Assembly (NCBI GenBank): GCA_026625165.1
Contig: CP112999.1
Coordinates: 434,001 to 498,000, forward strand
Source of the DNA: Methanoregula sp.
GTDB taxonomy: Archaea; Halobacteriota; Methanomicrobia; Methanomicrobiales; Methanospirillaceae
Length of the DNA: 64,000 nucleotides
Direction: 5' to 3'
The position numbers and the translations under genes are program-made. The notes under the pieces were generated by a model, which was given only the letters and a program-made list of their open reading frames with translations, did no database searches and was not told the DNA's origin. Every line of letters begins with the position of its first letter. Position 1 is the stretch's first letter. This document shows positions 18,588-27,846 of this stretch, piece by piece.

Positions 18588-19132
18588 TGAGGATCACCGT
18601 GAGCGGGCTGCCCGGCAGCGGCACTACCTCGCTCTCACGGTACCTGGCAGAACACCATGGCTTTTCCATGATCTCCGCCGGCGAGGTATTCCGCCAGCTC
18701 GCCGTGGAACACAACCTTGAGCTTGCGGAGTTCGGGCGCCTTGCTGAAAAGAATGAATCGTACGACAAGATGATCGATGCCCGCCAGAAAGAGATTGCAG
18801 CCCAGAGGGACAACATCATTGTTGAGGGCAGGCTCTCCGGCTGGATGGTCAGCAATGCCGACTTAAAAGTCTGGCTCTTTGCGCCAATCGGGTGCCGGAT
18901 TAAGAGGATTATTTCCCGCGACCATGTTGCAGATGAAAAGACCGCGGCTGCGATCACCATTGAACGGGAACGGTGCGAGGCAGGGAGGTACCGTTCGTAT
19001 TATGACATCGACATCAGCGACCTTTCCATCTACCATCTGGTGCTCAATTCCGAACACTGGGGTGTTGAGGAACTCGGGGCAATTGTTGATACAGCGATTT
19101 CCGGGCTTTTCAAAAAACCGGCAGAAAAATAA
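18587..19132 (+). CDS. cmk: Cytidylate kinase
   Basis: 181 residues from ATG 18587, which overlaps the preceding stop (TGATG). It has the P-loop SGLPGSGTTSLSRYLA, the conserved SAGEVFRQLA substrate loop and the IVEGRLSGWM segment of archaeal Cmk. It phosphorylates CMP/dCMP. It is the last gene of the ribosomal run; truB and the eL14/eL34 genes that follow in some relatives are absent here. Confidence 0.93.
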   Translation: MRITVSGLPGSGTTSLSRYLAEHHGFSMISAGEVFRQLAVEHNLELAEFGRLAEKNESYDKMIDARQKEIAAQRDNIIVEGRLSGWMVSNADLKVWLFAPIGCRIKRIISRDHVADEKTAAAITIERERCEAGRYRSYYDIDISDLSIYHLVLNSEHWGVEELGAIVDTAISGLFKKPAEK

Positions 19133-19187
19133 TGCCGGTTGACACCCTTGTCATCTGGTTGAAGGTGTGAAAACGGTTGGAATACCT

Positions 19188-19199
19188 GGTATAATACCG
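19188..19199 (+). promoter_or_regulatory. TATA-like palindrome before the GNAT gene
   Basis: GGTATAATACC is a perfect 11-base palindrome about 30-40 bases before the ATG at 19228. It probably serves as the TATA box of the two-gene GNAT-DUF2156 unit. Confidence 0.4.
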
Positions 19200-19227
19200 C
19201 TCCTGTGTCTATCAGGTTTGTGATACA

Positions 19228-19650
19228 ATGGCACCTACCATTGAAGTAAGGCTGGTGGAGGTATGGGATGCCGGTCAGATCGTTGAGCTGTACCGCGCCG
19301 GAGGCTGGTGGAAGGAGGGATACGATCCCAACGGTATTCCCACCCTTATATCCGGGAGTTTCCTGTTTGCTGTTGCAGTGGTTCCGGCAACCGGGTCAGC
19401 AGTCGGGATGGGCCGGGTGCTTTCCGACGGGGTTTCGGATGGTTATATCCAGGACGTCATCGTTCTTCCAGCGTACCGGCGGCTCGGTATAGGAAAAAGG
19501 ATTGTCTCCCTCCTGCTCAGGGAATGCCGGGTACGCGGACTCGGGTGGATCGGGCTTGTAGCAGAACCCGGATCAGAACAGTTTTATCTCCCGCTGGGGT
19601 TCAGGCAGATGAAGGGGTATATCCCCCTTCTTTATGACACGGAGACATAG
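19228..19650 (+). CDS. GNAT-family N-acetyltransferase
   Basis: 140 residues. It has the acetyl-CoA-binding motif A of GNAT enzymes (VIVLPAYRRLGIGKRIVSLL; here YIQDVIVLPAYRRLGIGKRI) and a C-terminal YLPLGFRQM strand. The substrate cannot be told. It ends one base before the ATG of the DUF2156 gene; the pair probably form an operon. DUF2156 domains also have a GNAT fold, so the two may act on related substrates. Confidence 0.85.
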   Translation: MAPTIEVRLVEVWDAGQIVELYRAGGWWKEGYDPNGIPTLISGSFLFAVAVVPATGSAVGMGRVLSDGVSDGYIQDVIVLPAYRRLGIGKRIVSLLLRECRVRGLGWIGLVAEPGSEQFYLPLGFRQMKGYIPLLYDTET

Positions 19651-20544
19651 ATGCTTGCTCTTGAAGATTTCAAGCCGGTCACGCTCAAAGACCGCACCTT
19701 CTTTTCTGACCATTATGCCCGGTACCCCCAGACACACAGCGATAACACGTTCACCAACATGGTATGCTGGAGCCATTATGCCGGGTACAAGTACGCGGTT
19801 GTCAACGGCTCCGTAATTTTATCGAGCACGATTGACGGGACAACCCGGTTCCGCCCACCAATCGGCTCCCGTGATCCTGACCTTTTAAAAGATGTGATCA
19901 GGCTTGCCTGCAAAGAGGGCGACGATGAACCAATGGTGCTTATCGATCCCGACACATCTGTATGGATACAGGCCCTCTGTCCGGATCTCACCCTCGTTCC
20001 TGACCGGAACCATTTCGAGTATGTGTACCATGCCCGGGACTTATCGGAACTCTCCGGTGGCACCTACCTCAGTATCCGGCGGCAGCTCAACAGGTTTAAG
20101 AAAAACTGCGCCTATGCGGTTGAAGAGATCACGGCAGAGAACCGGGATGAAGTGAAGGATTTTTTAGAAAAATGGTGCGAATGGAAGGGATGCGAGGACG
20201 ATCCAGTTCTCGCCCATGAGAAAGAAGCGATCTTTTTTGCAGTTGACTTTTTTTTCGAACTGGGACTTTCCGGTCTGATTATACGGGTCGATAAAAACAT
20301 CGGGGCGATGTCGTTGTTTGAACCGCTCAATACCGATACGGCACTGGTGCATTTTGAAAAAGGACTGCCCGACTGTGAAGGGATCTACAAGGCAATCAAT
20401 GCCGAAACCGCAGAAGTGGTCTCAAAAGATTTTACATATATTAACCGGGAAAGCGACCTCGGCGTCCCCGGGCTCCGCGAGGCAAAGATGCGGTATCACC
20501 CCCACCACATGGTTGAAGTATTCTCCTTAAAAAAGAGCAGATGA
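19651..20544 (+). CDS. DUF2156 domain protein (aminoacyl/phosphatidylglycerol transferase fold)
   Basis: 297 residues. The whole length matches DUF2156, a double-GNAT fold seen at the C-terminus of MprF: FTNMVCWSHYAGYKYAV near the start, LRKRFKKNCAY-type helix (RQLNRFKKNCAYAVEEI), FEKGLPDCEGIYKAIN, and the closing RESDLGVPGLREAKMRYHPH. In MprF this fold transfers amino acids from tRNA to lipids; the soluble archaeal versions are uncharacterised. It is followed by a C8-T6 tract. Confidence 0.8.
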   Translation: MLALEDFKPVTLKDRTFFSDHYARYPQTHSDNTFTNMVCWSHYAGYKYAVVNGSVILSSTIDGTTRFRPPIGSRDPDLLKDVIRLACKEGDDEPMVLIDPDTSVWIQALCPDLTLVPDRNHFEYVYHARDLSELSGGTYLSIRRQLNRFKKNCAYAVEEITAENRDEVKDFLEKWCEWKGCEDDPVLAHEKEAIFFAVDFFFELGLSGLIIRVDKNIGAMSLFEPLNTDTALVHFEKGLPDCEGIYKAINAETAEVVSKDFTYINRESDLGVPGLREAKMRYHPHHMVEVFSLKKSR

Positions 20545-20581
20545 TCCAGTCACCGTTATCTGAATAAAATCCTCCCCCCCC

Positions 20582-20587
20582 TTTTTT
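20582..20587 (+). terminator. T6 terminator after DUF2156
   Basis: Six T bases after a run of eight C bases, about 40 bases after the DUF2156 stop. Confidence 0.5.
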
Positions 20588-20697
20588 AGGTTATTCCATT
20601 ATTCCCGGGATATTCCGTTTACTGCATGACGGTTTAATCAGGACCCGGGCGGGAAAAAGAATTGTGCCTCCTTCTGCCGGCATATCACCCTATCCGT

Positions 20698-21288
20698 CTA
20701 CAACATGAGGGCTTTGATCCCTGCAAAGATGATCTTGACGGCGATCGCAGCAACAAGCATCCCGAGAACCTTGCCCATGATATCGGTTACGACATTCCCA
20801 AGGACACGCTGGATATAATCGGCATAGTACAGGATCAGCCATGTTGCAAGGAGCGAAAGGGTGATTGCGATAAAAGGGATGAGAATACCGTAGTCCTTTG
20901 AAAGCAGCATCACGGTCGTTATGGCGCCCGGCCCGCAGAGAAGCGGGGTGCCGATCACAACCCCGGCTGCGGTCGTTGAATGGTCCTTGCTCCGCCCGAT
21001 ATCGACCCCAAGCGTCTCCTGCACGCCGAGGATAAAGAGCAGGATGCCCCCTGCGATCTGGAAACTCGGGAGGTTCAACCCAAGGATCTCAAAGATCAGG
21101 GTGTTAAAGAGGAGGAACAAGTACATCAGCGCTCCTGCAACAGCAATGGCAATGAATGCCTGCTTATGGATCTCCGCCGGTGTCTGCCCCTTGGTCATTG
21201 CCGCAAAGATGGGAACGCTCAAAAGGGGGTCAAGGATGATGAAAAGCGCGGCGAACGCATAGACGATCCCGGCAACAAAATCCGACAT
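20698..21288 (-). CDS. MarC family membrane protein
   Basis: 196 residues with six predicted membrane helices. It has the UPF0056/MarC signatures AALFIILDPLLSVPIFAAMT near the start and the conserved GTPLLCGPGAITTVMLL in the second half, two inverted halves. Once linked to multiple antibiotic resistance in E. coli, the family has no proven substrate. It stands 100 bases from the APC permease gene and on the same strand. Confidence 0.88.
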   Translation of the reverse strand: MSDFVAGIVYAFAALFIILDPLLSVPIFAAMTKGQTPAEIHKQAFIAIAVAGALMYLFLLFNTLIFEILGLNLPSFQIAGGILLFILGVQETLGVDIGRSKDHSTTAAGVVIGTPLLCGPGAITTVMLLSKDYGILIPFIAITLSLLATWLILYYADYIQRVLGNVVTDIMGKVLGMLVAAIAVKIIFAGIKALML

Positions 21289-21387
21289 TGCACAACCGGA
21301 ATCAGTATTCGTGGTCTTCGGATAAATGGCTTTTTTCCCGGAAGGGGATATTACAATCCTTCTTTCCTCCCCCGCCAGCCGCTTTTT

Positions 21388-22563
21388 TTACTTCACAAGG
21401 AAAAAGAGGATAAGAATTCCGGCGGTGGAGGCCGCCCCGGCCAATGAAATGATACGGGACGAAAGTTTTGGCACAAGCACCCATGAACAGAAGCAGAAGA
21501 AGATATACGGAATAAGCGTTGTGATCACTGAAATGCTTGCCAGTTCATTAAAATGGTTTGAAAAGAGGAGGAGCGTCGCGCTTACCGTACAACCGGTGAC
21601 GAGTGCCGCAACCGGGGTGCCGCGACGCGAGAGGTCCATTAACAGAGGCACCGAGAACCGTGCTGAAATATTCTGCAGCACCCGCGAAGTCCCGATGATG
21701 TATGCATTGAGCGCCGAGAGCATAGCGACGATGCCGATAAACGCGACAAGGGGGCCGGCATATGCAAACAGCACCGATGCGGCCGTGGCAATGGGCGCAG
21801 GGGATGCAGCAAGGGTAGCGGAACCGGCACTGCCGATCAGCGCAATGTTAAGGAGCAGGTACACAACGACAACGATGATCATCACCAGCACCAGCGAGCG
21901 TGCGATCAGGCGATGGTCTTTGGTCTCCTCGACAGGTATTGCACTGATCTCAAATCCCGTAAACGGCCAGTACACAATGATCACGGCTGAAAAGAATGCC
22001 GCAGTGGTCAGCGGGGAGGTCTGGATAAAATTATCAGCCCGCACAAACGGCAGCAGCAGGAGGGCGATGATGACGAGCGGGATGATCTTCATGGTCGTGA
22101 GGATATTTTCCGCAAGCGTGGACTGGGAGATCCCGACACTGTTTAAGGTGCAGAAAGCGGCGATGATCCCCATCTCGATCACCAGCACACAGGGTATTCC
22201 GAAATAGGTGATGTACTGCCCGATTCCTGCGGCGATCGTGGACACCCCGAATATTGAAGATATGAGATAGAGGATTATGAGCGGTACGGCAATGCGGGAA
22301 CCAGAAACCGAGGAAAATAAATTGTAAAAACTCCCGGATGTAGTGAAACCGGACGCAACATAAGAAAGGGAGAGCAGCACGCAGGAAGCAGAGACTGCGA
22401 CAATCAGCCATGCGATCAGGGATGCAGGGCCGGCGATCCCCGCAGCGATTCCCGGCACAACAAAGATTCCGGATCCTATTGTGCCACCGACGCCGAGACT
22501 GACAAGCTCAAAGAGGCCGAGGGAACGTTTGTATGCCGGGTGTTTCCCGTTATCGGCTCCCAT
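21388..22563 (-). CDS. APC superfamily amino acid permease
   Basis: 391 residues with about eleven membrane helices, slightly short for the family. The N-terminal LGVGGTIGSGIFVVPGIAAG is the substrate-binding unwound helix 1 of the amino acid-polyamine-organocation superfamily; PFTGFEISAIPVEETKDHR marks helix 6 to 7. It transports an amino acid or polyamine that cannot be specified. It lies downstream of the two-helix membrane gene at 22589. Confidence 0.87.
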   Translation of the reverse strand: MGADNGKHPAYKRSLGLFELVSLGVGGTIGSGIFVVPGIAAGIAGPASLIAWLIVAVSASCVLLSLSYVASGFTTSGSFYNLFSSVSGSRIAVPLIILYLISSIFGVSTIAAGIGQYITYFGIPCVLVIEMGIIAAFCTLNSVGISQSTLAENILTTMKIIPLVIIALLLLPFVRADNFIQTSPLTTAAFFSAVIIVYWPFTGFEISAIPVEETKDHRLIARSLVLVMIIVVVVYLLLNIALIGSAGSATLAASPAPIATAASVLFAYAGPLVAFIGIVAMLSALNAYIIGTSRVLQNISARFSVPLLMDLSRRGTPVAALVTGCTVSATLLLFSNHFNELASISVITTLIPYIFFCFCSWVLVPKLSSRIISLAGAASTAGILILFFLVK

Positions 22564-22588
22564 GAATGTTCCGGTCCCATAAAATTTT

Positions 22589-22837
22589 TCAGGCTCTTTC
22601 CTTTGATGATGTATTCAGGTACACGTGGAGCATGACCATGATAAGGAACGGTCCCCATAACAGCACATGGATTTTGTACGATACTGCCTTATCGAGCAGT
22701 CCCAGCGTGAGCGGGGTGATAACCTCATACCGGGTAATCCCCAGCCCGGTCAGGACCAGCAGGATGGAAATTCCGCATAACAGCCATGCGATGACACTAC
22801 GGTTTCTGACCGAACCGATCACAAGATCCCCCTCCAC
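22589..22837 (-). CDS. Small two-helix membrane protein, possible heme b partner
   Basis: 82 residues from a GTG (22837). The frame stays open upstream to about 22936 without a better start. Two membrane helices are visible (~16-38 and ~55-76), the second with two His residues 14 apart (IHVLLWGPFLIMVMLHVYL). That pattern is seen in small cytochrome b-type halves, so it could anchor a heme and serve the adjacent molybdopterin-type protein; I do not recognise the family with certainty. Confidence 0.55.
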   Translation of the reverse strand: MEGDLVIGSVRNRSVIAWLLCGISILLVLTGLGITRYEVITPLTLGLLDKAVSYKIHVLLWGPFLIMVMLHVYLNTSSKERA

Positions 22838-22945
22838 GGTGTCCTGCCATGTCCCTGCCCGTTCAGGAAATCCCCGCAGGAGGTCACCCTTGCATTTAAG
22901 GCGGTTTGCCCGGAGTTCACATGCACCTGTCCCACCTCATATCTT

Positions 22946-23629
22946 TCATGAAAAAAAACTCCGGTTCAGGTCGCCAGAGTTTGAGTAACCCCGCTGTTCC
23001 CAGTATCCCCTGTACCCTGCCTGGTCCGACAATTCGATACGCTCAATCCACCTGATCCATTTGTAACCCCATTTATCTTCTGCAACAAGCTGGAAAGGAA
23101 AACCCCGTTCTGCAGGAAGGGTGACATTGTTCATCCGGTATGCCATGATGATGTCGTGAGCCATGAAATAATCGACCGGAAACGAGGTCGTGTATCCATC
23201 ATGCGCATGGAAGATAACCGTTGTTGCACCGTCACGGACCCCGGCTTCTGTAAGCAGGTCCCGGACAAGGACGCCTTCCCAGAGGATTGTTGCATCCCAT
23301 CCCTCAACGCAATGGAGGGTTACACGCTTGGTGTAACGGATATGATGATCGATAACGTCCCGGTAGGGAAACGACAGTGGTGTGGTTACCAGCCCGTCCA
23401 CCGTCAGTACGTACCGGTCTTCGCTGATATACTGGGGGCCTTTAATTGAGTTCTCACGGAAATCATTGATTGAGGATAGTCGCTCCCCCTCGTATGACCT
23501 GATCTCGACGGGTATGAGTGCGGTCGCCTGCAAACCCTGATCTGCGGCAGGAAAACCGGAAATATCGATGAGGTAAAGGAGGCCGATGACCATGATTATT
23601 GCAACAACAAGTAAGGCTTTCACCGACAT
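22946..23629 (-). CDS. Sulfite oxidase-fold molybdopterin-binding protein
   Basis: 227 residues. One N-terminal membrane helix (~5-24) anchors an outward-facing domain of the oxidoreductase molybdopterin-binding (SUOX/MsrP) fold. It has the cofactor-ligating Cys in TLHCVEGWDATILWEGV, the conserved GYTTSFPVDYF and the KWGYKWIRWIERIEL end. The substrate is unknown; MsrP relatives reduce protein methionine sulfoxide with electrons from a membrane heme protein, a role the gene at 22589 could fill. Confidence 0.85.
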   Translation of the reverse strand: MSVKALLVVAIIMVIGLLYLIDISGFPAADQGLQATALIPVEIRSYEGERLSSINDFRENSIKGPQYISEDRYVLTVDGLVTTPLSFPYRDVIDHHIRYTKRVTLHCVEGWDATILWEGVLVRDLLTEAGVRDGATTVIFHAHDGYTTSFPVDYFMAHDIIMAYRMNNVTLPAERGFPFQLVAEDKWGYKWIRWIERIELSDQAGYRGYWEQRGYSNSGDLNRSFFS

Positions 23630-23805
23630 TTTAATGCCTTTGTATTCTCATGGAGCAGGGGTGGTTATTAATTATCGGATGATACCGGCCTTTTGATTGT
23701 TTTATCCAATCACAATCTCTATTACTGGGGACTCGCCATGTTTCGTACAGGGCCCTTACCCGTAGAAAATCGTGGTTTGATAAGGGCTGATCATGGAGAT
23801 ATGCA

Positions 23806-24339
23806 ATGGTAAAAGTTCAGGCAAAAAAGGCAAAAACCTCGGGGAAAAAGACGGTCCGGCCCAGAGCAAAACCTGTGGCAAAACCGGCAAAACGTGTGCC
23901 TGTCCGGGCGGCAGCAAAAAAACCGTCGGCACAAAAGAAAGCCAAATCCGGTGCAGTGAAGGCATCCCGCCGGTATAAATGCAGGGTGTGCGGGTACGTG
24001 TACTCCGAGTTGCGGGGCGAACCCCATAACGGGATCCCTGCCGGCACGGCGTTTGAAGACCTTCCTGACACGTACGTCTGTCCTGTCTGCGGTTTTCAGG
24101 GAAAAGGCAGGATCGGCACGTGGGGCTTTGAAGAGTGGCGCCCGACGAAATATCTCTGCTCGTTGTGCAATTACATCTATGACGAGGCGCGGGGAGAACC
24201 GCACCGCGGGATCAGACCCGGAACAAAATTCGAGGACCTGCCGGATGATTACAGGTGCCCTGTCTGCGCTCTTGATCTAACGATCAGCAAAGGTTTCGGA
24301 GATGTTCTCAAGCAGGGTTTTTCACCACTCGATATTTAA
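23806..24339 (+). CDS. Tandem rubredoxin with basic Lys/Ala/Pro N-terminus
   Basis: 177 residues. Residues ~1-55 are almost purely Lys, Ala, Pro, Arg, Val and Ser. Two rubredoxin domains follow, each with the paired motif CxxCGY-type and [16 protein letters not shown]...YVCPVCGF and [20 protein letters not shown]...[10 protein letters not shown]. Each should bind one Fe(Cys)4 centre and carry one electron. GGAG at 23795 supports the ATG at 23806. The second domain has CNY where CGY is usual. The partner enzymes are unknown; the basic tail may dock nucleic acid or an acidic partner. Confidence 0.9.
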   Translation: MVKVQAKKAKTSGKKTVRPRAKPVAKPAKRVPVRAAAKKPSAQKKAKSGAVKASRRYKCRVCGYVYSELRGEPHNGIPAGTAFEDLPDTYVCPVCGFQGKGRIGTWGFEEWRPTKYLCSLCNYIYDEARGEPHRGIRPGTKFEDLPDDYRCPVCALDLTISKGFGDVLKQGFSPLDI

Positions 24340-24561
24340 AAATCAATAAGAACAGCCTGCATTTCCCTTTTTTATCGGTTAATGTCACTGCCCGTCATCC
24401 TCTGCCTCCTTTTTAGGGTTTTATAGAGAGATTCGCTCCTTGAAAAGTCCCACAGGGCGTTCATACCCTGCCAGTATCTAATGGTTCTGGAATGCGTGCA
24501 ACTTCCAGTCTGGTATATCTATAAACCTGCCGGCAGTTTAATCTGTATCAGGAGTATGAAA

Positions 24562-25251
24562 ATGGCTCTCCGGTACATGCATCCTTCCAGCGGCGGCAGA
24601 ATGGCGGTCATCATCCTTGTGGCATGCGTGGGATTATGGATGGCAGCACCCCTGTCCGCTGCTTCTGATACAATCGAAGCCTCGATGGGGGAGACGATAA
24701 ATCTTCATGGTGTCTCTTACAGCAGTGACCATATCTACCTGTTCCTTACCGGCCCAAACCTTCCGGCAAACGGTGTGCCACTCAATGATGTGACCCAGCG
24801 TGCCGACCAGGGGGCATTCACCATCGTTGATGTGGACAGCGACCAGACATGGTCTTACCACTGGGACACCTCGCGGCTGAACAGCCGGCTTGATTACGGT
24901 ACCTACACGGTCTATGTTGTAGCCGACCCGGTGGACAGATCAAGACTGGGCGGGCACCCGTTTTCCACCCTCTCGGTTTACCTGACGAACCCGGGCTTAT
25001 CCGGCGTCTCGATATCAGGCGGGACATCATACACGCTGCGCCCCACAGAACATATGCAGGTACCGGTTATTACTTCGGTACCATCGACGGCGCTGCCATC
25101 ACCGGCATCAACTCCTCCCGCCACAAAAGAACCCTCGGGCACCCCTGCACCGTCCCCCACAAAAAAGAGCGGTGCCGGTTCCGGTCTCATGATCATGGAA
25201 ACCGGGGCACTATTTGCAGTTCTGGCAACATTCTGGCGTATTCGGAGGTGA
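24562..25251 (+). CDS. Secreted, C-terminally anchored surface protein
   Basis: 229 residues from the ATG at 24562. A TATA box (TATATCTATAAA, about 24512-24523) lies inside a longer in-frame extension, and GGAG at 24551 is spaced for this start. A signal peptide is visible (AVIILVACVGLWMAAPLSAA), then a beta-rich domain of ~140 residues (MGETINLHGVSYSSDHIYLF), a Pro/Ser/Thr stalk, and a C-terminal hydrophobic helix ending in WRIRR. This layout is common for methanogen S-layer-associated proteins. Its binding role is unknown. Confidence 0.75.
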   Translation: MALRYMHPSSGGRMAVIILVACVGLWMAAPLSAASDTIEASMGETINLHGVSYSSDHIYLFLTGPNLPANGVPLNDVTQRADQGAFTIVDVDSDQTWSYHWDTSRLNSRLDYGTYTVYVVADPVDRSRLGGHPFSTLSVYLTNPGLSGVSISGGTSYTLRPTEHMQVPVITSVPSTALPSPASTPPATKEPSGTPAPSPTKKSGAGSGLMIMETGALFAVLATFWRIRR

Positions 25252-25318
25252 TTATACGTTGTCCCGGAGCTCATCGGGGAAGTATGCAGTATGATAATCT
25301 GAAATAGGTAAGTATCGT

Positions 25319-25951
25319 ATGACCGTTAAGGATATTCCCAAACTTCTGGAAAAAGCGTTTCAGGAAATGAAGGTCGGTCGGTATGAGCAGGCCCTGGAAT
25401 TCTATGACCTCGTGCTTGCCACCGACCCTTTAAACCTGACAGCCCTTGCAAACAAGGGGAAGGCGTACTATTACCTAGGAAGGCACGAGGATGCAATCGC
25501 ATGGTTTGACCGGGCGCTCGCAGTCAGCCCGGCCAACGCTGCTATCCTGTACGAGAAAGGATATACGCTTCGCAAGATTGAGCGGTATGACGATGCAATC
25601 CGGAGTTTTGACCGTGCGCTTGCAATCTTCCCGGACTTTCTGTTTGCCTTAAGCAACAAGGGGTACGCGCTGAACGCGATTGGGATGTACGATGACGCAA
25701 TCGCCTGTTTTGATCGTGTCCTTGAAATAAGCCCGAACAATATCCGTGCAATGACAGCAAAAGCCATCGCCCTGCGAGGGGTGGGAAAGAACGAAGAAGC
25801 CATCGCTTATTTTGACAAGGCACTGGAATTTAACCCCATTAATGCATTCATCTGGCACAATAAGGCGATCGCCCTGCGCAACCTTGGCAGGACAAGGGAA
25901 GCGGACGACTGTATCCGTATGGCGGATTACCAGACCGGGACTACGCGCTGA
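25319..25951 (+). CDS. TPR repeat protein
   Basis: 210 residues, made of about six tetratricopeptide repeats of 34 residues (recurring pattern such as ALEFYDLVLATDPLNLTALA, then NKGKAYYYLGRHEDAIAWFD). Such repeats form a superhelix that binds peptides or proteins. No signal or membrane segment was seen, so it is cytoplasmic; its partner is unknown. Confidence 0.9.
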   Translation: MTVKDIPKLLEKAFQEMKVGRYEQALEFYDLVLATDPLNLTALANKGKAYYYLGRHEDAIAWFDRALAVSPANAAILYEKGYTLRKIERYDDAIRSFDRALAIFPDFLFALSNKGYALNAIGMYDDAIACFDRVLEISPNNIRAMTAKAIALRGVGKNEEAIAYFDKALEFNPINAFIWHNKAIALRNLGRTREADDCIRMADYQTGTTR

Positions 25952-26031
25952 ACAATCTGGTATATACTTCCCTTTTGTGATGCATCAGGAAAAACACAGG
26001 AACAATATTTTTATCGGGATTGCCCGTTTAT

Positions 26032-26046
26032 AAAAAACCAAAAAAA
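26032..26046 (-). terminator. Oligo-T terminator of the mtr operon
   Basis: Read on the minus strand, two T-runs (about T7 and T6 separated by GG) begin directly after the mtrH stop codon. Confidence 0.6.
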
Positions 26047-27084
26047 TTAGATGAGTTTAAAGATGGGGTGGCTCTCTGCCTTGCACTCGATACCGAGCTG
26101 GCGTGTCGCTTCGAGGATCGTGATATCCGTGTAGGCCTGTGCGGTCATCATCGCCTCGACGTTCTCGATCGGGCCGTACATGATCAGGTCAGCACCGAGA
26201 GTGCTTGCGATCATGTTGCAGCCGATATCGGGTGCGGACCATGCAGCCTGGCGGATACCCTCCATGCCGCCCAGGTAGTGGTGCGACATCTGCTGGAGGA
26301 GGAGGTCTTTGCCTTTGTAACCCTCTGCGAGTACCGAGGGGGTCTTGCTGGTACCTTTCCAGCGCTTGAGCCAGGTCCACGCAACTGTCATGTTGTGGTA
26401 TGCACCACCGGTCGGGTAGCCGTGGATTGCCTTGCAGGCAAGGATCTCACGGTATGCACCGCCGGACCCGAGACCGAGCGGGGTTGCCGCGGTGTCAAGG
26501 ATCGGGCGGGTGATACCGCACTCTTCAGCGATCTGCAGCATTCCCTTTGTCTGGCCGGCTACGCCGCCCTCTACAAGCACTTTCTCCCTGCCTGCGACTG
26601 ACGGGTCTGCAGGGTTGAATGCAAGAACGATTGCGGAGTTGACATCGCTGTTCTTCAGGGCTTCGACGTTCTCGGGGAGCATCGAACCGTTGATCGAGTT
26701 GTAGATCGCACGGTTCGCAAGGCCAACCTCGGTCACGTACTTGCAGGCATGTGCCAGCGCCTTTGGAACGGATGAGTCCATCAGGAACGCGGTCTTGTTG
26801 TCGATACTGTCAAACCATGTGAAGTAGCTCTCGAATGCTTCGGGGAATTCCGCAAGGATCTGGATGAAGTGCGGGATCCCGGTCATGTCAGAGAGTTCCT
26901 GACAACGGTTCCAGAGTGCCTCGGCTTTTGGTTTGTCGATAACACCCTTATGGTCGTCCTTTACGATCTCATGCTTGTTATAGAAGATCGAGGCGCCCAG
27001 TACGGTCGGGTACTCGCCCGGCTGTCCACCAATCTTTGTGCCGTTGAAGTCCCAGACGCTCTGTTCTTTTTCAAATCTGAACAT
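26047..27084 (-). CDS. mtrH: Methyl-H4MPT:CoM methyltransferase subunit MtrH
   Basis: 345 residues. MtrH is the peripheral subunit that moves the methyl group from methyl-tetrahydromethanopterin to the cobamide on MtrA; its TIM-barrel resembles other corrinoid methyltransferases. Recognisable are MFRFEKEQSVWDFNGTKIGG, PGEYPTVLGASIFY and the glycine-rich AATPLGLGSGGAYREI loop. GGAGGTG is placed before the ATG. It is the last gene of the mtr operon. Confidence 0.97.
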   Translation of the reverse strand: MFRFEKEQSVWDFNGTKIGGQPGEYPTVLGASIFYNKHEIVKDDHKGVIDKPKAEALWNRCQELSDMTGIPHFIQILAEFPEAFESYFTWFDSIDNKTAFLMDSSVPKALAHACKYVTEVGLANRAIYNSINGSMLPENVEALKNSDVNSAIVLAFNPADPSVAGREKVLVEGGVAGQTKGMLQIAEECGITRPILDTAATPLGLGSGGAYREILACKAIHGYPTGGAYHNMTVAWTWLKRWKGTSKTPSVLAEGYKGKDLLLQQMSHHYLGGMEGIRQAAWSAPDIGCNMIASTLGADLIMYGPIENVEAMMTAQAYTDITILEATRQLGIECKAESHPIFKLI

Positions 27085-27101
27085 GTTGATTTACACCTCC
27101 A

Positions 27102-27836
27102 TTACACCAATACCATCAGTTTCTGCAACAGGAACAGCAGCATCACAAATACGACAAGTCCTGCGACCAGTCCGTACAGTATACCGATATCCCGTCCAAT
27201 CTTTCTGCCAACACGCTGTGCAATCTCTGCATCCACAAACTCGATTCTCTTCTCGATCTTGTCGAGCCGTTTCTCGATCTCGAGGAACTGCGGGTTTGCA
27301 CCTGCAGCAGCGACTTCAACACCACCGGCAGCCTCTTTGACCTCGACGACCATCGGTTCGCCGAACGCGCCGGGGTCCCTGGTCTTGAGTTCGTTGATCT
27401 TGGCCTTGATAGCGTTGAGGTCTTCAGATTCCATGATGTTGACGACTTCGACCTGCTGCTGGAAGCGCTTGATAGCGTCGTCTTTGAGGTTCTCGATGAA
27501 GGGAATAGCACCTTCAGCACCGACGACCCTGCCCTCTTTGACTCCGTTTTTGTGGAGTGCGATCATGGTCTGGCCGGCGAGGTGACCTTTCACCTCAGTA
27601 CCGCAACAGAGCATGAACCGGATGTTGGGGTTGGCGACGATATTGGCGATGACCTTTTCGAGCCCGAGGTTCTCTGTCTTACAGGAACCGCACATTGCGG
27701 CGCCCCCGTCACAGATCCCCTTCTCATCGAGGTGAGATCCCATGGTCACTACGGCGACGGGGCTGTTAGCGTCACCGGAGACAAAGTCTCCCTTGACGAG
27801 TGGCCATCCGCTTGCGGGTGATTTCTTGTCTGCCAT
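27102..27836 (-). CDS. mtrG: MtrA(cobamide domain)-MtrG fusion protein
   Basis: 244 residues in the operon position of mtrG. Residues 1 to about 169 equal the soluble domain of the mtrA gene upstream at the protein level, including the GHLAG His (residue 85) that ligates the cobamide cobalt. After a short Ala/Gly linker, residues ~184-244 are a normal Mtr[40 protein letters not shown] and one C-terminal membrane helix. MtrG is normally a stand-alone ~70-residue subunit, and no such gene exists here. The start is ATG 27836; an upstream TTG-type extension is not used. A second cobamide-bearing subunit in the Mtr complex is the inferred result. Confidence 0.93.
   Translation of the reverse strand: MADKKSPASGWPLVKGDFVSGDANSPVAVVTMGSHLDEKGICDGGAAMCGSCKTENLGLEKVIANIVANPNIRFMLCCGTEVKGHLAGQTMIALHKNGVKEGRVVGAEGAIPFIENLKDDAIKRFQQQVEVVNIMESEDLNAIKAKINELKTRDPGAFGEPMVVEVKEAAGGVEVAAAGANPQFLEIEKRLDKIEKRIEFVDAEIAQRVGRKIGRDIGILYGLVAGLVVFVMLLFLLQKLMVLV
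27328..27836. repeat. Direct repeat copy 2 (MtrA domain of the fusion gene)
   Basis: 509 bases equal to 28264-28772 at an offset of 936 bases, with one mismatch seen (27369 G against 28305 A). The repeat ends exactly at the ATG of both genes; upstream and downstream sequences differ at once. Confidence 0.97.
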
Positions 27837-27846
27837 TTTTTTCACC

